A stretch of DNA of 64,000 bases from positions 744,001 through 808,000 of the forward strand of contig CAJZBQ010000040.1 of NCBI GenBank assembly GCA_914767885.1, written 5' to 3'. Below, one piece after another: positions 1 to 9,407 of the stretch (its first letter is position 1; each line of letters starts with the position of its first letter). The DNA is from Blepharisma stoltei. Its lineage: Eukaryota; Ciliophora; Heterotrichea; Heterotrichida; Blepharismidae. The position numbers and the translations under genes were made by a program. The notes beneath the pieces are model-generated. The model did not search any database, was not told the origin of the DNA, and worked only from the letters and a program-made list of their open reading frames with translations.

Positions 1-111
1 CAAAGTGGATCGATCCAGAGGTCCATGGGCCCGACACGTGGACAAATATGGTGGCAGCTCTGGACAAGGCGACCCTTTAGTGGGCTAAAAACGTTATAAA
101 TAATTTAAGAT
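1..111 (+). repeat. 3' end of a family-A SINE-like retroposon
   Basis: This stretch matches 29523-29625 closely, including the shared block 'gatccagaggtccatg', the 'ctggacaaggtgacc'-type block and the ending 'aacgttata'. At 29.5 kb the same text forms the 3' part of a complete retroposon, so this is the end of another copy whose 5' part lies before the window. An AT tail follows. The target duplication cannot be seen. Confidence 0.7.
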
Positions 112-734
112 TAGGATTAACTGACTTAAATTAGTTGGCATTTTTAATGTGATGTAGGATCAAAGAGATTTGATTTTAGAATTATTATAAATATGATGCA
201 TGATATTTTAATTAGAGGCTTAAGATAGGAATTGAAGTGATTTAATATAGGCTTCTAGAATAAATTCGATTAACGAGAAGAAGAGTGCAAATAGAAAAAT
301 AATTGACTCTAGTTTGAAGAAGCATTTTTCTTCAAAAAAATTACATTAGAGTTAAGAATTATAAAAATAAGTAAATATTAATTCTCTTTTACTAGATGAA
401 TTACTTATTCTTGGATTTAGAATTAAAAAAAAATGTAATTAAGAAAAATCATTTCTGATATAGTGGCTTTGACTTTCGTCTAAAAATAATAATTTTAGTT
501 AGATTATTCAGTAAGCCTTTTATTTCTTTATTTTTTCAGGAAATCAGATTATAAATAATTACGCAATTCAGGCACCGATTTTTTAAAATTCTTGATAAAA
601 AATAAAGCTATTAATTTTATAATTGTTATTTTATTTCCCATTGATATAAAACAGTTAAACAAAACAGATCTGTATTAAAGTAACCAAATAAAAAATCAAA
701 GACTTATAAAAAAAATAGGGATCTTGTTTATAAT
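112..734. other. AT-rich intergenic, nothing recognised
   Basis: No open frame of useful size on either strand even with TGA as Trp, no RNA gene seen, and no clear inverted-repeat element. Confidence 0.5.
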
Positions 735-1118
735 ATGTCTAATTCTGATACAAATTTCTCTCGATTTATGCATCTTTCTTCACTATCAATTTCTAGCACC
801 AGTCAGAGTGAAAATGAGAGTGAAGACGAAAGTGGGGATGAAGACGGGAGCATAAAGCTCTGCGATAGCGTTTACTTTGATTGCCCACAGCAAATTAAAG
901 ACTTACATGATGCTATTATACAATTTAAAGAAAAAAAACGGGCTGGGGAGAATTTTGAAAATGAAATTAATTTATCTGATGAAGAAATTTCTATCAAGAT
1001 TAAAGATGATTCTTCTATCAGATTAGCAAGCAGATCTTCGTTCTCAAATGAAGGAACTGCTTATCAAAGAAGAAGAAGAAGAAGCGCAATGCTCCTAGGA
1101 GTTTCAGGAGCAGTCTAA
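735..1118 (+). CDS. Hypothetical acidic serine-rich protein
   Basis: 127 aa. The N-terminal third is rich in Ser, Glu and Asp (residues about 20-40), the middle is charged, and the C-terminus has a run of five arginines (about residues 113-117). No domain is recognised. The ATG is the first in frame and the TAA stop sits 5 bp before a palindromic MITE at 1124. Codon use resembles neighbouring genes. The MITE or the GC-rich stretch after it could hide a further exon, but no join is needed because the frame closes on TAA before the element. Confidence 0.55.
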   Translation: MSNSDTNFSRFMHLSSLSISSTSQSENESEDESGDEDGSIKLCDSVYFDCPQQIKDLHDAIIQFKEKKRAGENFENEINLSDEEISIKIKDDSSIRLASRSSFSNEGTAYQRRRRRSAMLLGVSGAV

Positions 1119-1123
1119 ATAGT

Positions 1124-1355
1124 TATAGCGCTTTCCCGAGGATGGCGCGGAATGGTGCCATCCTCGGGAAAGTCAACTAAGCATCCACACGGGAACTGGG
1201 AGTTCCACGTGTGGATGCCATTTTTGACATGTGGGATCCAAACTTCCACATGTCAAAATGGCATCTACACGTGGAACTCCCAGTTCCCGTGTGGATGCCT
1301 TCCTGGCTTTCCCGAGGATGGCGCCATTCCGCGCCATCCTCGGGAAAGCGCTATA
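1124..1355. mobile_element. GC-rich palindromic MITE / IES-like element
   Basis: A 232-bp near-perfect long palindrome. The left end is tatagcgctttcccgagg and the right end is its reverse complement followed by TATA. The inner arms repeat 'catccacacgggaact' and its complement. TA dinucleotides flank both ends. The end 'TATAGC(G/T)CTTTCCC' is shared with the small palindrome at 53531, and the 'cccgaggatggcgc' block with the MITE at 35047. It lies just after the stop of the 735-1118 gene. Confidence 0.8.
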
Positions 1356-2136
1356 TATATTTTAAATTTACATTTTTTGCTTCTGCAAGATATGGGTCTG
1401 CGCATGCTACCTGGAAAGCCTGGACTACTATGCCAAACATCGATAGGGTTGCCTACCATTGAAAATTCAAAACGGTTGAAATCTTTTAGTCGACTCTCGG
1501 CTAAGAAGGAAATCCGTAGCCTAAGGCGCAACTCCTGGCTTCGCGCTTGGGAATAGTCCCGATATGTCCAGATGAACAGCATTGACACCGTTAGGAAAAC
1601 CCCTGCCCAACTTCTAGATTTTGCACTTGAGTAAAACTTGCGGGCGGCCAGCTGGCATTGCGCTTCACAATATCAAGAAAACACAGCCGGATAAACTTAT
1701 TAAACACAAACTACTCTTCCTCAAGTCCTCAGAACCTTTCAATTATCGGCTACAGGAGTTAAGAGGGTGGTTTGATTCGCCACCCATTTTAATGCATATC
1801 AAAAAGCATATTATATTAAAATTAGTATTTTTACTTATGAAATTTTACCTTTAAAAATAAAATTGTATTTCAATTTAAAGAGGGTTTATTTACCAAAAGA
1901 ATGGAAATTTTGTTCAAGTTTAAACGGGGGAATTAAGAGATTGGAAATAAATTTTCTTTACAATGAAATTTATCCTCTTATTTTTGAGTTAAAAAAAAAT
2001 AATTCTTTCTATTTAATAATAAGCTTAGAAATAGTATTTTTTTTTAAAAGTATAATTACTTAATTCCGTTCTACCTATAACCATCATTCGAGTCTATAAA
2101 TGTTAATTCTAAGTTTTAGCAATCTTACTATACAAT
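1356..2136. other. Intergenic with a GC-richer island, possible retroposon relic
   Basis: About 1380-1790 is clearly less AT-rich than its surroundings and lacks a convincing reading frame. It resembles the other retroposon insertions in composition, but I could not find a target duplication or a family match. 1790-2136 is ordinary AT-rich spacer. Confidence 0.35.
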
Positions 2137-4186
2137 CTATTTAGAATTGCCATTTTCACTTAATTCTATATCTCTTTCAAACTTTTCTTTAAGCCTATAG
2201 TGCTCTTGTTTCAACTCGTCTAATTCTTTTACACCGTTTTCATACAAAAGTCTGAGATCTTTAAGCCTTTTTTGCTCCTGCTCAATAATATCAGTCCTGG
2301 TTTCAAGTCTACTGTTTAATTTATTGCATCTGTCCTCCACGATTTTAAGCTCTTCCCTCAACTCTTGGCAAGATTTACAGTTATTAAGCCGTGAATCCAA
2401 TTCTTGATTCAGTACTTTTTGATACTCAAGCTTGGCCTCCAATAATGTGTAATTCCTGGTAAGATTATGTATTTGCTCTTTTAAAGACTCTTCAATTGCT
2501 TCATACTTAATTAAATAGCGTACCAATAGAGGCATGTGGTGTCCTGTTGATTGACTGAACACATTCTGCAAGATACCCATTGCACCTTGGTATCCAAAGT
2601 CGATTTTTGGTGTGCCCCAGTGGAGAAATACCTTTTTTATGCGATCACACCCAACCGAAAGATGCAGTGCCTTGCATAGCACTTCTTCATGCGAAAGGTT
2701 GCGCTAAGACTTTATTTAGAAGCATAGAGAAAAGAAGCCTCAGCTAATCATTTGTAATCCCACCCCAGTTACAGAGTAACCTGAGCGCAAGATAAGGACT
2801 AAAGACTTACCGAGTAAGTGCTCTGTTATGCATCCTACATCATCATTTGGCGGCTAAGATTGAAAAATGGCGCTAGGCAAAGTTACTGTCTAGCAACCAC
2901 AAACGTGAAGCTAGCTCTCGACGGGGGCAAGGGCTTAAATAATCCCTCAATACCTATCCAAATCTTAATCTAATTTAATCTAGTCAATTGCTTCTGACCT
3001 GTATTCAAGCTCATGATAGGAGCATTGCAATCGGGCATATTTCAAGAACGAATCTTCTTTTATGCTTGTAAGTGTTTCTATCTGAGCCATCAAACTATCT
3101 AGAGTGCAGACTTCAATATTATTTCATAATGTATTTTTTAATTGCTGATTCTGATTTTGTAGCTCTTTTAATTTAAGCTCGTATTCTTCGATTCACAAAG
3201 GTGGGGCATCAGTACCCAAGCTTGTTCTTTGACTAGAAAATGGTGTTTCATATTTATTTCTAACTCCCTTAACTTGATTAACCGAAATTTCCTAAAAATT
3301 GGAAAATATATCCAATCATTGATCGAAAGATTTTCATATATTACCCCGAATCTGACTATCTATCTTTTAAAAATATTGAATCTTAGCCATAAAATATTTT
3401 ATTTGAAAAAATTAGGAATCAATTAATATAATTTTCCCGCAATTTTTTTTCTCCATTCATTATTGAATAGCAGTGATCGGTTTTAATTAAAGATGAAGGA
3501 GTAAGCATTGCGACTTCTCCTTCAAGAACTCTCATTTTTTCTAGCTCTCTCGTTTTATCTTCTAGCATATTCTTTAATATCTCGTTGCTTTTTTGCTTTT
3601 CAGAAATCTGCGCTAAAGCTTGGACATACCTTTCAGTCATATCTTCAATTTCTTTTTCTAGTTTTTCGCTATTTTTCTCATTTAATCTGAGTTTTTGTAA
3701 TTCTATTAGTAATAAAGTTTTGTCTTGGACAGACTGTTCATATTGCTCTTCTAATTCTTTATTTTTTATTTCGGTCGCACCTAATCTATCAATTTTTTCT
3801 TTAAAAGCATTATACCTGCTTTCTTTATTTTTGTAGTCATTCAGCTGTGAAATTGATATATCAAGCTCATCATTAAGTCTTGAAATTTCACTTATCAATT
3901 CTTGTATCTTTCTATCTTTAGTCTCACAGTTTTCAATTGATGATTTTAGGTTGCGTTTAAGACTTTTTATGCTTCTGTACACTTCCAAAGTAGGCTGGTC
4001 ACCTTCTTTACCGTTCTCTGCAAGTGTATCCAAACTGATTTTACGGTTTAGTTCTGCAATTTCATATTCTGCTTCTTTCAGTCTTTTTCTCAGTTGTCTG
4101 TTTTCAGCTTTTTCTTGATCAAGCTCTGAAAGCAGCTCTTCCTGCCTTCTCCTTTTAGTCCCGCTAGATACTTCAAACCTCTTCAT
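2137..4186 (-). CDS. Long coiled-coil protein, interrupted by one IES and one retroposon
   Basis: Reads from ATG at 4186 to TAG at 2137-2139. Removing the IES 3261-3501 and the retroposon plus one TSD (2503-2994) leaves 1317 nt, a 438-aa protein with no internal stop. TGA is used for Trp at least twice. Almost the whole chain is heptad-rich (KRLKEAEYEIAEL, LEAKLEYQKVLNQEL and similar) with basic KRRR near residue 11. The general look is of a structural or centrosomal/kinetochore coiled-coil protein (a MAD1-like role is possible), but no family is certain. The uninterrupted frame at 2137-2682 has a false N-terminus made of retroposon sequence. Confidence 0.8.
2503..2983 (+). mobile_element. 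Family-C SINE-like retroposon with 11-bp TSD
   Basis: Flanked by the direct repeat tcaattgcttc at 2492-2502 and 2984-2994. The 3' tail is an 'aatcttaatctaatttaatctag' type simple repeat. The 3' half matches the insertion at 59503 ('cgtgaagctagctc', 'caagggct'), and the 5' ends share 'tggtgtcctg'. It sits inside a coding exon, and removing it with one TSD restores the coiled-coil frame exactly. No TA lies within the TSD. Confidence 0.8.
3261..3501. mobile_element. IES (TA-bounded, 241 bp)
   Basis: TA at 3261-3262 and again at 3502-3503. Ends are inverted and partly matching: TAACTCCCTTAACTT on one side and TACTCCTTCATCTTTAA on the other. The segment carries stops in the host frame. Excision joins ...GEVAML to RNKYETPF... 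in frame. Confidence 0.8.
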
Positions 4187-4255
4187 TTTTAAAATATGGT
4201 AAATATTGTAGTAAACTCAATATTTTAAAACTAAAACGCAAAAAGAATAATTAAT

Positions 4256-4960
4256 TTAAAAGTCAAATCCTTTTACTTTATTTAATGCTTTTCTACAAAA
4301 TTTTGATAGATCTTGCGTGTAGCTTGAAGGTAGCCTTCTAAAATCTTGATCGTTCATTTCTTCCAAAATCTCAATGCCTTTTCGTAAGTTTTCTATTCTA
4401 AGAGCTTCTTGAAGGGACTTTTTATTCAAATTTAGATTTACTCATGGACTTCTGGCTTTGGGTGATACAATAATTGGACTGGTAGATCTTGAAGCATTTA
4501 AGCCTCTGAAAAATTCATCAATTTGAGGTTTTATCCTAAATAATGGGGATCCAGGCTTAGGTGAAGTTGGAGTTGTAGGCCTAAAGTGCGATATATCTTG
4601 ATAATGAGAAAGACTTGGAATCAAAGATGATGAGGCTATTGGTTTTGGCTTTATTTCACTACGAAAAGCTTTTCAATTGCTTTGGCTTGATTTTTGGCTT
4701 TTAAATGATAATTCCAATTTTTGCTTAAAATCGTTTAGTCTGTCATTAGAGCCTTGCCGACTAAATTTGTCGACTTTATATTTTGATTCAAAGAATTTCT
4801 CTTTATTTTTGGATTCTCTTGAAGACCTAAGCGATGACATTTTTGTGAAAAAGATAGTTAATTCTTGGAAAACATCAAAATGCTTTAGAAATGAAATTGA
4901 AAAATTTTTAATTTCACTCTTAAAATCTCTTATAAGGATCTTATTAATTAATAATTTCAT
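4256..4960 (-). CDS. Hypothetical Ser/Pro- and Lys-rich protein
   Basis: One frame from ATG 4960 to TAA 4256-4258, with TGA codons at about 4673 and 4442 read as Trp; 234 aa. The middle holds a Pro/Ser-rich stretch (RPTTPTSPKPGSPLF, STSPIIVSPKARSP) with several possible proline-directed phosphorylation sites. The C-terminus is a mixed charged helix. A second ATG at 4840 (MSSLRSSRESK) may be the true start, because the first 40 residues are very AT-biased and hydrophobic. No family recognised. Confidence 0.65.
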
Positions 4961-5196
4961 TTAATATATTTTATTAATTAAAACAATAATATATGGACTG
5001 GTGCTCTCATTCAGATATTTTATATTTTGATATTTTATACTAATTATTATAAGATATAGACTATTAAAATTTTATTCAAAGAATTAATTTTGGAACTTTT
5101 TTACACCTTTTTAAAAAATTTTATGCATTATAAGATGGAAGATGATTTTGGGATGAAATATAAGCTATATTTATACCACAGTAAATAATAATTCTC

Positions 5197-5315
5197 GTTG
5201 TCGGCCATACTATGCCTAACGCACCAGATCCCATCCGAACTCTGAAGTTAAGCGGCATAAGGCGAGGTTAGTACTTGGGTGGGGGACCGCCAGGGAAGCC
5301 CTCGTGCTGACAGCT
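5197..5315 (+). rRNA. 5S rRNA: 5S ribosomal RNA
   Basis: Contains the hallmark text 'gatcccatccgaactc', 'gaagttaagc' and 'gtacttgggtgggg', with 5' gttgtcgg pairing to 3' ctgacagc as the terminal stem; about 119 nt. The eukaryotic internal control region (A box, intermediate element, C box) lies at about +50 to +95. A T run (ttttt) begins about 4 bp past the end as a Pol III terminator. It stands alone rather than in a tandem array in this window. Confidence 0.95.
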
Positions 5316-5982
5316 AAGCTTTTTATATTTTTGCGAGCAATGAATAATGGTTTTTACATTATCCCTAGCTTAGTTTTGTTTTGATTCAATCTATTCAAAT
5401 TCTTAATTGTCTATTTAAGATTTAAAATCTTAAATTCAAGGTAATTAATCCAATAAAAATTGTGCTAAATTTTTATGAATATTATTTATTTATTAACTTC
5501 TAATTCATTTTAAAAATTAGATTATTATAAGTAAAAAATGATATTTAAATAAAGAGTGTAAGTATTTATAAAAAATATTATTAACTAAATATATTAATGA
5601 ATTATTTTTATTATTGCCAACAAATAAGATTGAAAGAATTATTATTTTTGAATTTTAAGCTTTTCTTTTACTTTTAAAATAATCTATTAGCAAAGAATTC
5701 TCATCATAATAAGCAATTGCCTTTTAATTTTTATGCAATACAATATTCGAAATGATAATTGATTTTAATTATTCTGCTCTTTAAACATTTATAATTAAAC
5801 TTTTACTGCAGACTTAGCATATTTTCATCAAAATATAATTTACTGAAAATTATCTCCTAATTATAAAAATTGGTAGAAAAACTAAATTGAAAGCGACATC
5901 TATAGGGTATCTAGGTGCTTAGATCCTCAGCACTCAGTGGAAATTATTTATATTTATGCTTAAAGCAAATTTAAATTGTGTA
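5316..5982. other. AT-rich spacer between 5S rRNA and tRNA-Ile
   Basis: No open frame and no mobile-element ends seen. A short GC-richer patch at about 5893-5940 ('gtatctaggtgcttag') is unexplained. Confidence 0.5.
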
Positions 5983-6056
5983 GGTCCCATAGCTCAGCTG
6001 GTTAGAGCGCTGTGCTAATAACGCAGAGGTCGTGAGTTCGATCCTCACTGGGACCA
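5983..6056 (+). tRNA. tRNA-Ile (anticodon AAT)
   Basis: A full cloverleaf can be drawn: acceptor GGTCCCA/TGGGACC, D arm GCTC...GAGC, anticodon stem CTGTG/CGCAG around loop CTAATAA, T arm with GTTCGAT, discriminator A. The anticodon AAT (read as IAU) means isoleucine. No intron. A and B boxes (TAGCTCAGCTGG, GTTCGATCC) are intact and TTTT follows at 6057. Confidence 0.96.
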
Positions 6057-6487
6057 TTTTTAGTTTCATTGAAATTTAAAATTTGGAACATCTGAAATGA
6101 GAAAAATTACTCATAAAAAATGCCAATATTAAGATAAATGTCTATTATTTTATTAAACTATTCTTAGATAGGAATAATTAGCATTTGGTTATTCAATAAG
6201 AAATTATTTTATATAAAAGAATAATAATTGCTACTCGCATTTTTAGATGACATTTCTTAGAGAACAATAATTTAAAATGGAAATTTTGAAAAGAAAATCG
6301 AATTTGACTAAATTGCCCCATTTAAGATCAACGAAGATTTTTTTGCCATCGTAAATATTAGAAATCCAATTTAAAATTATTTTAATAGATATCTCATTTC
6401 ATCTATAAAAATAATTATGAGCTGTATAAACCTAATAATCATTAATTATATATAAAAATATTTTAAAAATTGCTTTATCTACCTACT
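6057..6487. other. AT-rich intergenic, nothing recognised
   Basis: No coding frame, RNA gene or element ends seen between tRNA-Ile and the retroposon that starts at 6488. Confidence 0.5.
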
Positions 6488-7075
6488 TTTAATAATCTAA
6501 GTTAAGTTTTCGCTGGGTATTTATAGCTCCCACTTCTTAAAGACACCGTTTCGCATAAGCAACCTCAAATGCTGCCTCCATGGGTGGCAGATGCACATAA
6601 GTGGCTTCCACTTTAGCGTGAGCGGGTTGAACTTCTTATCCACCATGCGGACTTTGCCAGGTGCCTCATTTCCAAATCAAGACTTCGCCTACATTGCGCC
6701 AAACCTGGAACCTATGGCCTGTTCGCCCTTGAGAGCCTTGTCTAGCTTGTCTTCCCCTCTTTCCATGGATCATCTCTAAGAAAGAAAACAATAGCTTACG
6801 CCAGTCGGGACAGACTACGAAGCAGTCTAAGCAGGCTCTTCACCTTGCTTCTATTTGACACCCATTTGGGGTGTGAGCGCTCCCGGTAAAGAGATCCAAA
6901 AACTGCTTCTTGGAATCAGGCCATTAATAAGCGAAAATAGTTATTGGCCTCTTGCTTCGAGGCTAACCCTATTCTTAGGTAGCTCTTTGCTCCCAAAAAA
7001 ATATATCCGGATATACATAAGGACATCCACAACAAGGAGGATGGGGCCACTCATCACTGTTCATTTTATGCATAC
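6488..7075 (-). mobile_element. Family-B SINE-like retroposon, minus orientation
   Basis: Reverse-complemented, this matches the insertion at 10749-11417 in order: 'gtgtccttatgtata..ccgga', 'gttagcctcga', 'gagatgatcc..ggaaagagggga', 'ctcaagggcg' and 'actataaatac'. A 9-bp candidate TSD, ctacctact, is seen at 6479-6487 and 7076-7084. The short open frames inside it are not conserved and look accidental. It is intergenic. Confidence 0.7.
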
Positions 7076-7084
7076 CTACCTACT

Positions 7085-7535
7085 CTTAACTTCCCCAAAA
7101 ATCATTTATTAAGATTTTGTTTCACTTATATGGAACTAAGTGATCAGATTTTTTATAGTAATAAAAATTTAAAAATTTAAAAATATTAAGCTCCCCTGAG
7201 AAAGAACTATTTTAAGAAAATAATTGTTTGATATTATCTGATTGATCATCTTAGGAAGCAGTTTAAAAATGTTATAATATGCTATTTTCCAAACTGATTT
7301 CATGCATAACGGATATCAATTAATTAGAAGCAACTCTCGTGATATGCCATTTTTACCTGATATATAGCATTTACCATTTTTTAAACTTTCAGTCTTATTC
7401 CAAGTAAATCTCTATAATAAATAATTTTTAAGTCAATATGACATTCCCCTCTGTGTAATTAACCAAAAAAATTAATTTTTTTAGTTATTGAATCAACGAT
7501 ATCTAAGAGTGCCTACTGCACCATAAGAAAATTAA
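7085..7535. other. AT-rich intergenic, nothing recognised
   Basis: Spacer between the family-B retroposon and the ULP-type protease gene. No frame or repeat ends seen. Confidence 0.5.
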
Positions 7536-9197
7536 ATGGATTTGAATGGCATATCACAAAATGCTAATGAAGTCTCAGATTTCTCAAAAAGCCAGCAATC
7601 AAATGTAACAAGAAGTACAATTGGAAATAGCAGCTTATTTAAATCCCGTGAAAATTCCTCTGCATACACCAGAATTTTTACAAAGAAAAATCTTCAAACC
7701 CATTTGCTACCAGAATTTCTAAAGCCCAAACGCAAAAAGAATTCTGGATTAACCCATCAAAAATTGCAAACTTTAAATTTAAATAAGCCTCAAAACTCTG
7801 ATGTTTTGGCCAGCTGGATAAGCTCGGACTCTCAAAATGAAGAATTTCAGCAGCTAAGCATACGAGCCCTAGATTCATTTAGCAATCGGCTGCGCTTGAC
7901 ATCAGAAAAAATTGAGCAGATAAGAAAAATTGAAGAAATCCTAGCAGATATATTTGAGTGCAGGGTCAAATGACTTTGCCTTTTTGATAGTGTCCATTTC
8001 ACCGAAAAATTGATCGAAAATTTTTGATAGTGAGACATTTGACCGAAAAAAACAGTTAATTTTCGAACTATCAAAAATTTTCGACCAAATGGATTTCGAT
8101 GAAAAATACATTGTCAAAAATCCACGGTCTTTTGACATGGAGTGATATATTTAATCCAGAAAAAGATCCAGACGAAGTAATTTTGCGGATTCGAAATCAA
8201 TCATTAACGAGGAGCGAGCTAAGGTCTTTTAACGAACCTGTAGACTTGCCTGAAAAGATCGTGAACACATACATGAGAATGCTAAAAGCAAGCTATAAAC
8301 GTCAAAAAGCTGAAATGAGAGGGAGAGTTCTGATATCGAGATCAGATTTTTCGGAAGAGGTTTTTTCCGGTTCTAAAAACATTATCCATTCAAAAGAAAA
8401 CATTTTGAATTATACCTATCTTCTCTTTCCTTTGCACGCCGATCATTGGACTTTACTCGTCCTTAACACAAAGGAAAAGCAAGTGTATTATTACGACCCT
8501 TCCAAAGAGCATCTACAAATTCATAGTTTGTTGAGTGGGCTTTTTAGCTTTTTAAGAGGGTTTTTATTGACTCATCATAGCATATCTCTTGATGAAAGCG
8601 AGTGGAGGAACCTCTTCTATGTACCAAGCAAACTTGTGAAGAGCCACTTAGCTCAAGATAGCGGCGTTTATGGGGTGAGGTTAATTAAAGAGAACTTGAC
8701 TTTTTTCACCCGTGCCAAAACCTATACAAATCACTGCAATTTTCAAAATGTTTTTTTGGTATAGAATAGTATAAATGCTACTATTGGAATTTTTCAAAAT
8801 AGAGGTGAATAAAAAGGTTTTTACAACAGAAAAAAAGTGTATTAAAAATCTATATTCTACCACGACGAAGCAAATTTAAGATAGAAAGCTTAAGATTTTT
8901 ATATGCACTTTTTCCTCTTTTTTCTGTTTTTAAAAAAGCATTTATTTTTTCCACCTATTTGGAAAAAATTCAAAAAGTACCGTTAGTACTTTTCATACCA
9001 AAAAACCATTTTTAATAATTACAGCTATTTTTATAGATTTTTGGGGGTTGAAGAAGTGCAGTACAATTTATTTCCTCACCCGCATTTATGTGTGCATGAA
9101 AGCTGAACTTATTATCAACGATAACAAAGAAGAAATGCCATTGGAAGATTATAGAAAAGATATGTTGGTCGCACTGATTAAAGCTAGTCTTGAGTAA
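7536..9197 (+). CDS. ULP1/SENP-type (C48) SUMO protease-like protein; catalytic Cys replaced by Ser
   Basis: The N-terminal part from ATG 7536 is Ser/Lys-rich and disordered. The catalytic part is secure from about 8100. LTRSELRSF and IVNTYMRML match the substrate-binding start of ULP1, HADHWTLLVL carries the catalytic His, YYYDPS the Asp and LAQDSGVYVCMKAEL the Gln and nucleophile block. In that block the usual D-C-G is D-S-G. The block only appears after removing IES 8669-9086; the C-terminus then ends ...LVALIKASLE with TAA at 9195-9197. The join between the two halves near 7980-8100 is unresolved: three frames are open there beside a 16-bp inverted repeat. Read from 8099 alone the domain is 226 aa. 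It may be an inactive or serine-using protease relative. Confidence 0.7.
8015..8083. repeat. 16-bp inverted repeat at an unresolved gene junction
   Basis: cgaaaatttttgatag at 8015-8030 is perfectly inverted at 8068-8083, with a 37-nt loop. The left arm is also a direct near-repeat of 7981-7990 (ttttgatag followed by 'tg..catttcaccga'). It lies exactly where the protease reading frame must change. Confidence 0.6.
8669..9086. mobile_element. IES (TA-bounded, 418 bp)
   Basis: TA at 8669-8670 and 9087-9088, with inverted ends: TATGGGGTGAGGTTAA on the left and, complemented, TAAATGCGGGTGAGG on the right. Inside lies a second imperfect inverted repeat (about 8745-8773 against 8984-9013, 'tttttttggtat'), suggesting a nested element. 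Excision converts ...QDSGVYG into the family-typical ...QDSGVYVCMKAEL. Confidence 0.85.
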
Positions 9198-9407
9198 TTC
9201 TCATTACTAATCTTTGTTAATAATTATTATTGACACATAAATTATTCTTACAGCCTTTTTTCTCCAATTCCATATATTTTTTAAAAAATTGTAGCAAATA
9301 TGCTGAAAAAGCTAATTCATAAAGAATCCTTTGCGTTTTAATTGTAGTAATTCTCTTAATTCAAACTTAAATTTTATGTCGATGTAACTAACTTTTAGAA
9401 TTCAAAT

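Noticed and set aside
2526-2682. MLCKALHLSVGCDR... as the N-terminus of a short coiled-coil protein
   Set aside because: This text is retroposon sequence. The true upstream exon continues at 2995 and beyond after the TSD.
6591-7112. Two plus-strand frames in the GC-rich segment after tRNA-Ile
   Set aside because: The segment is a reverse-oriented family-B retroposon matching 10749-11417, and the frames are not shared between copies.
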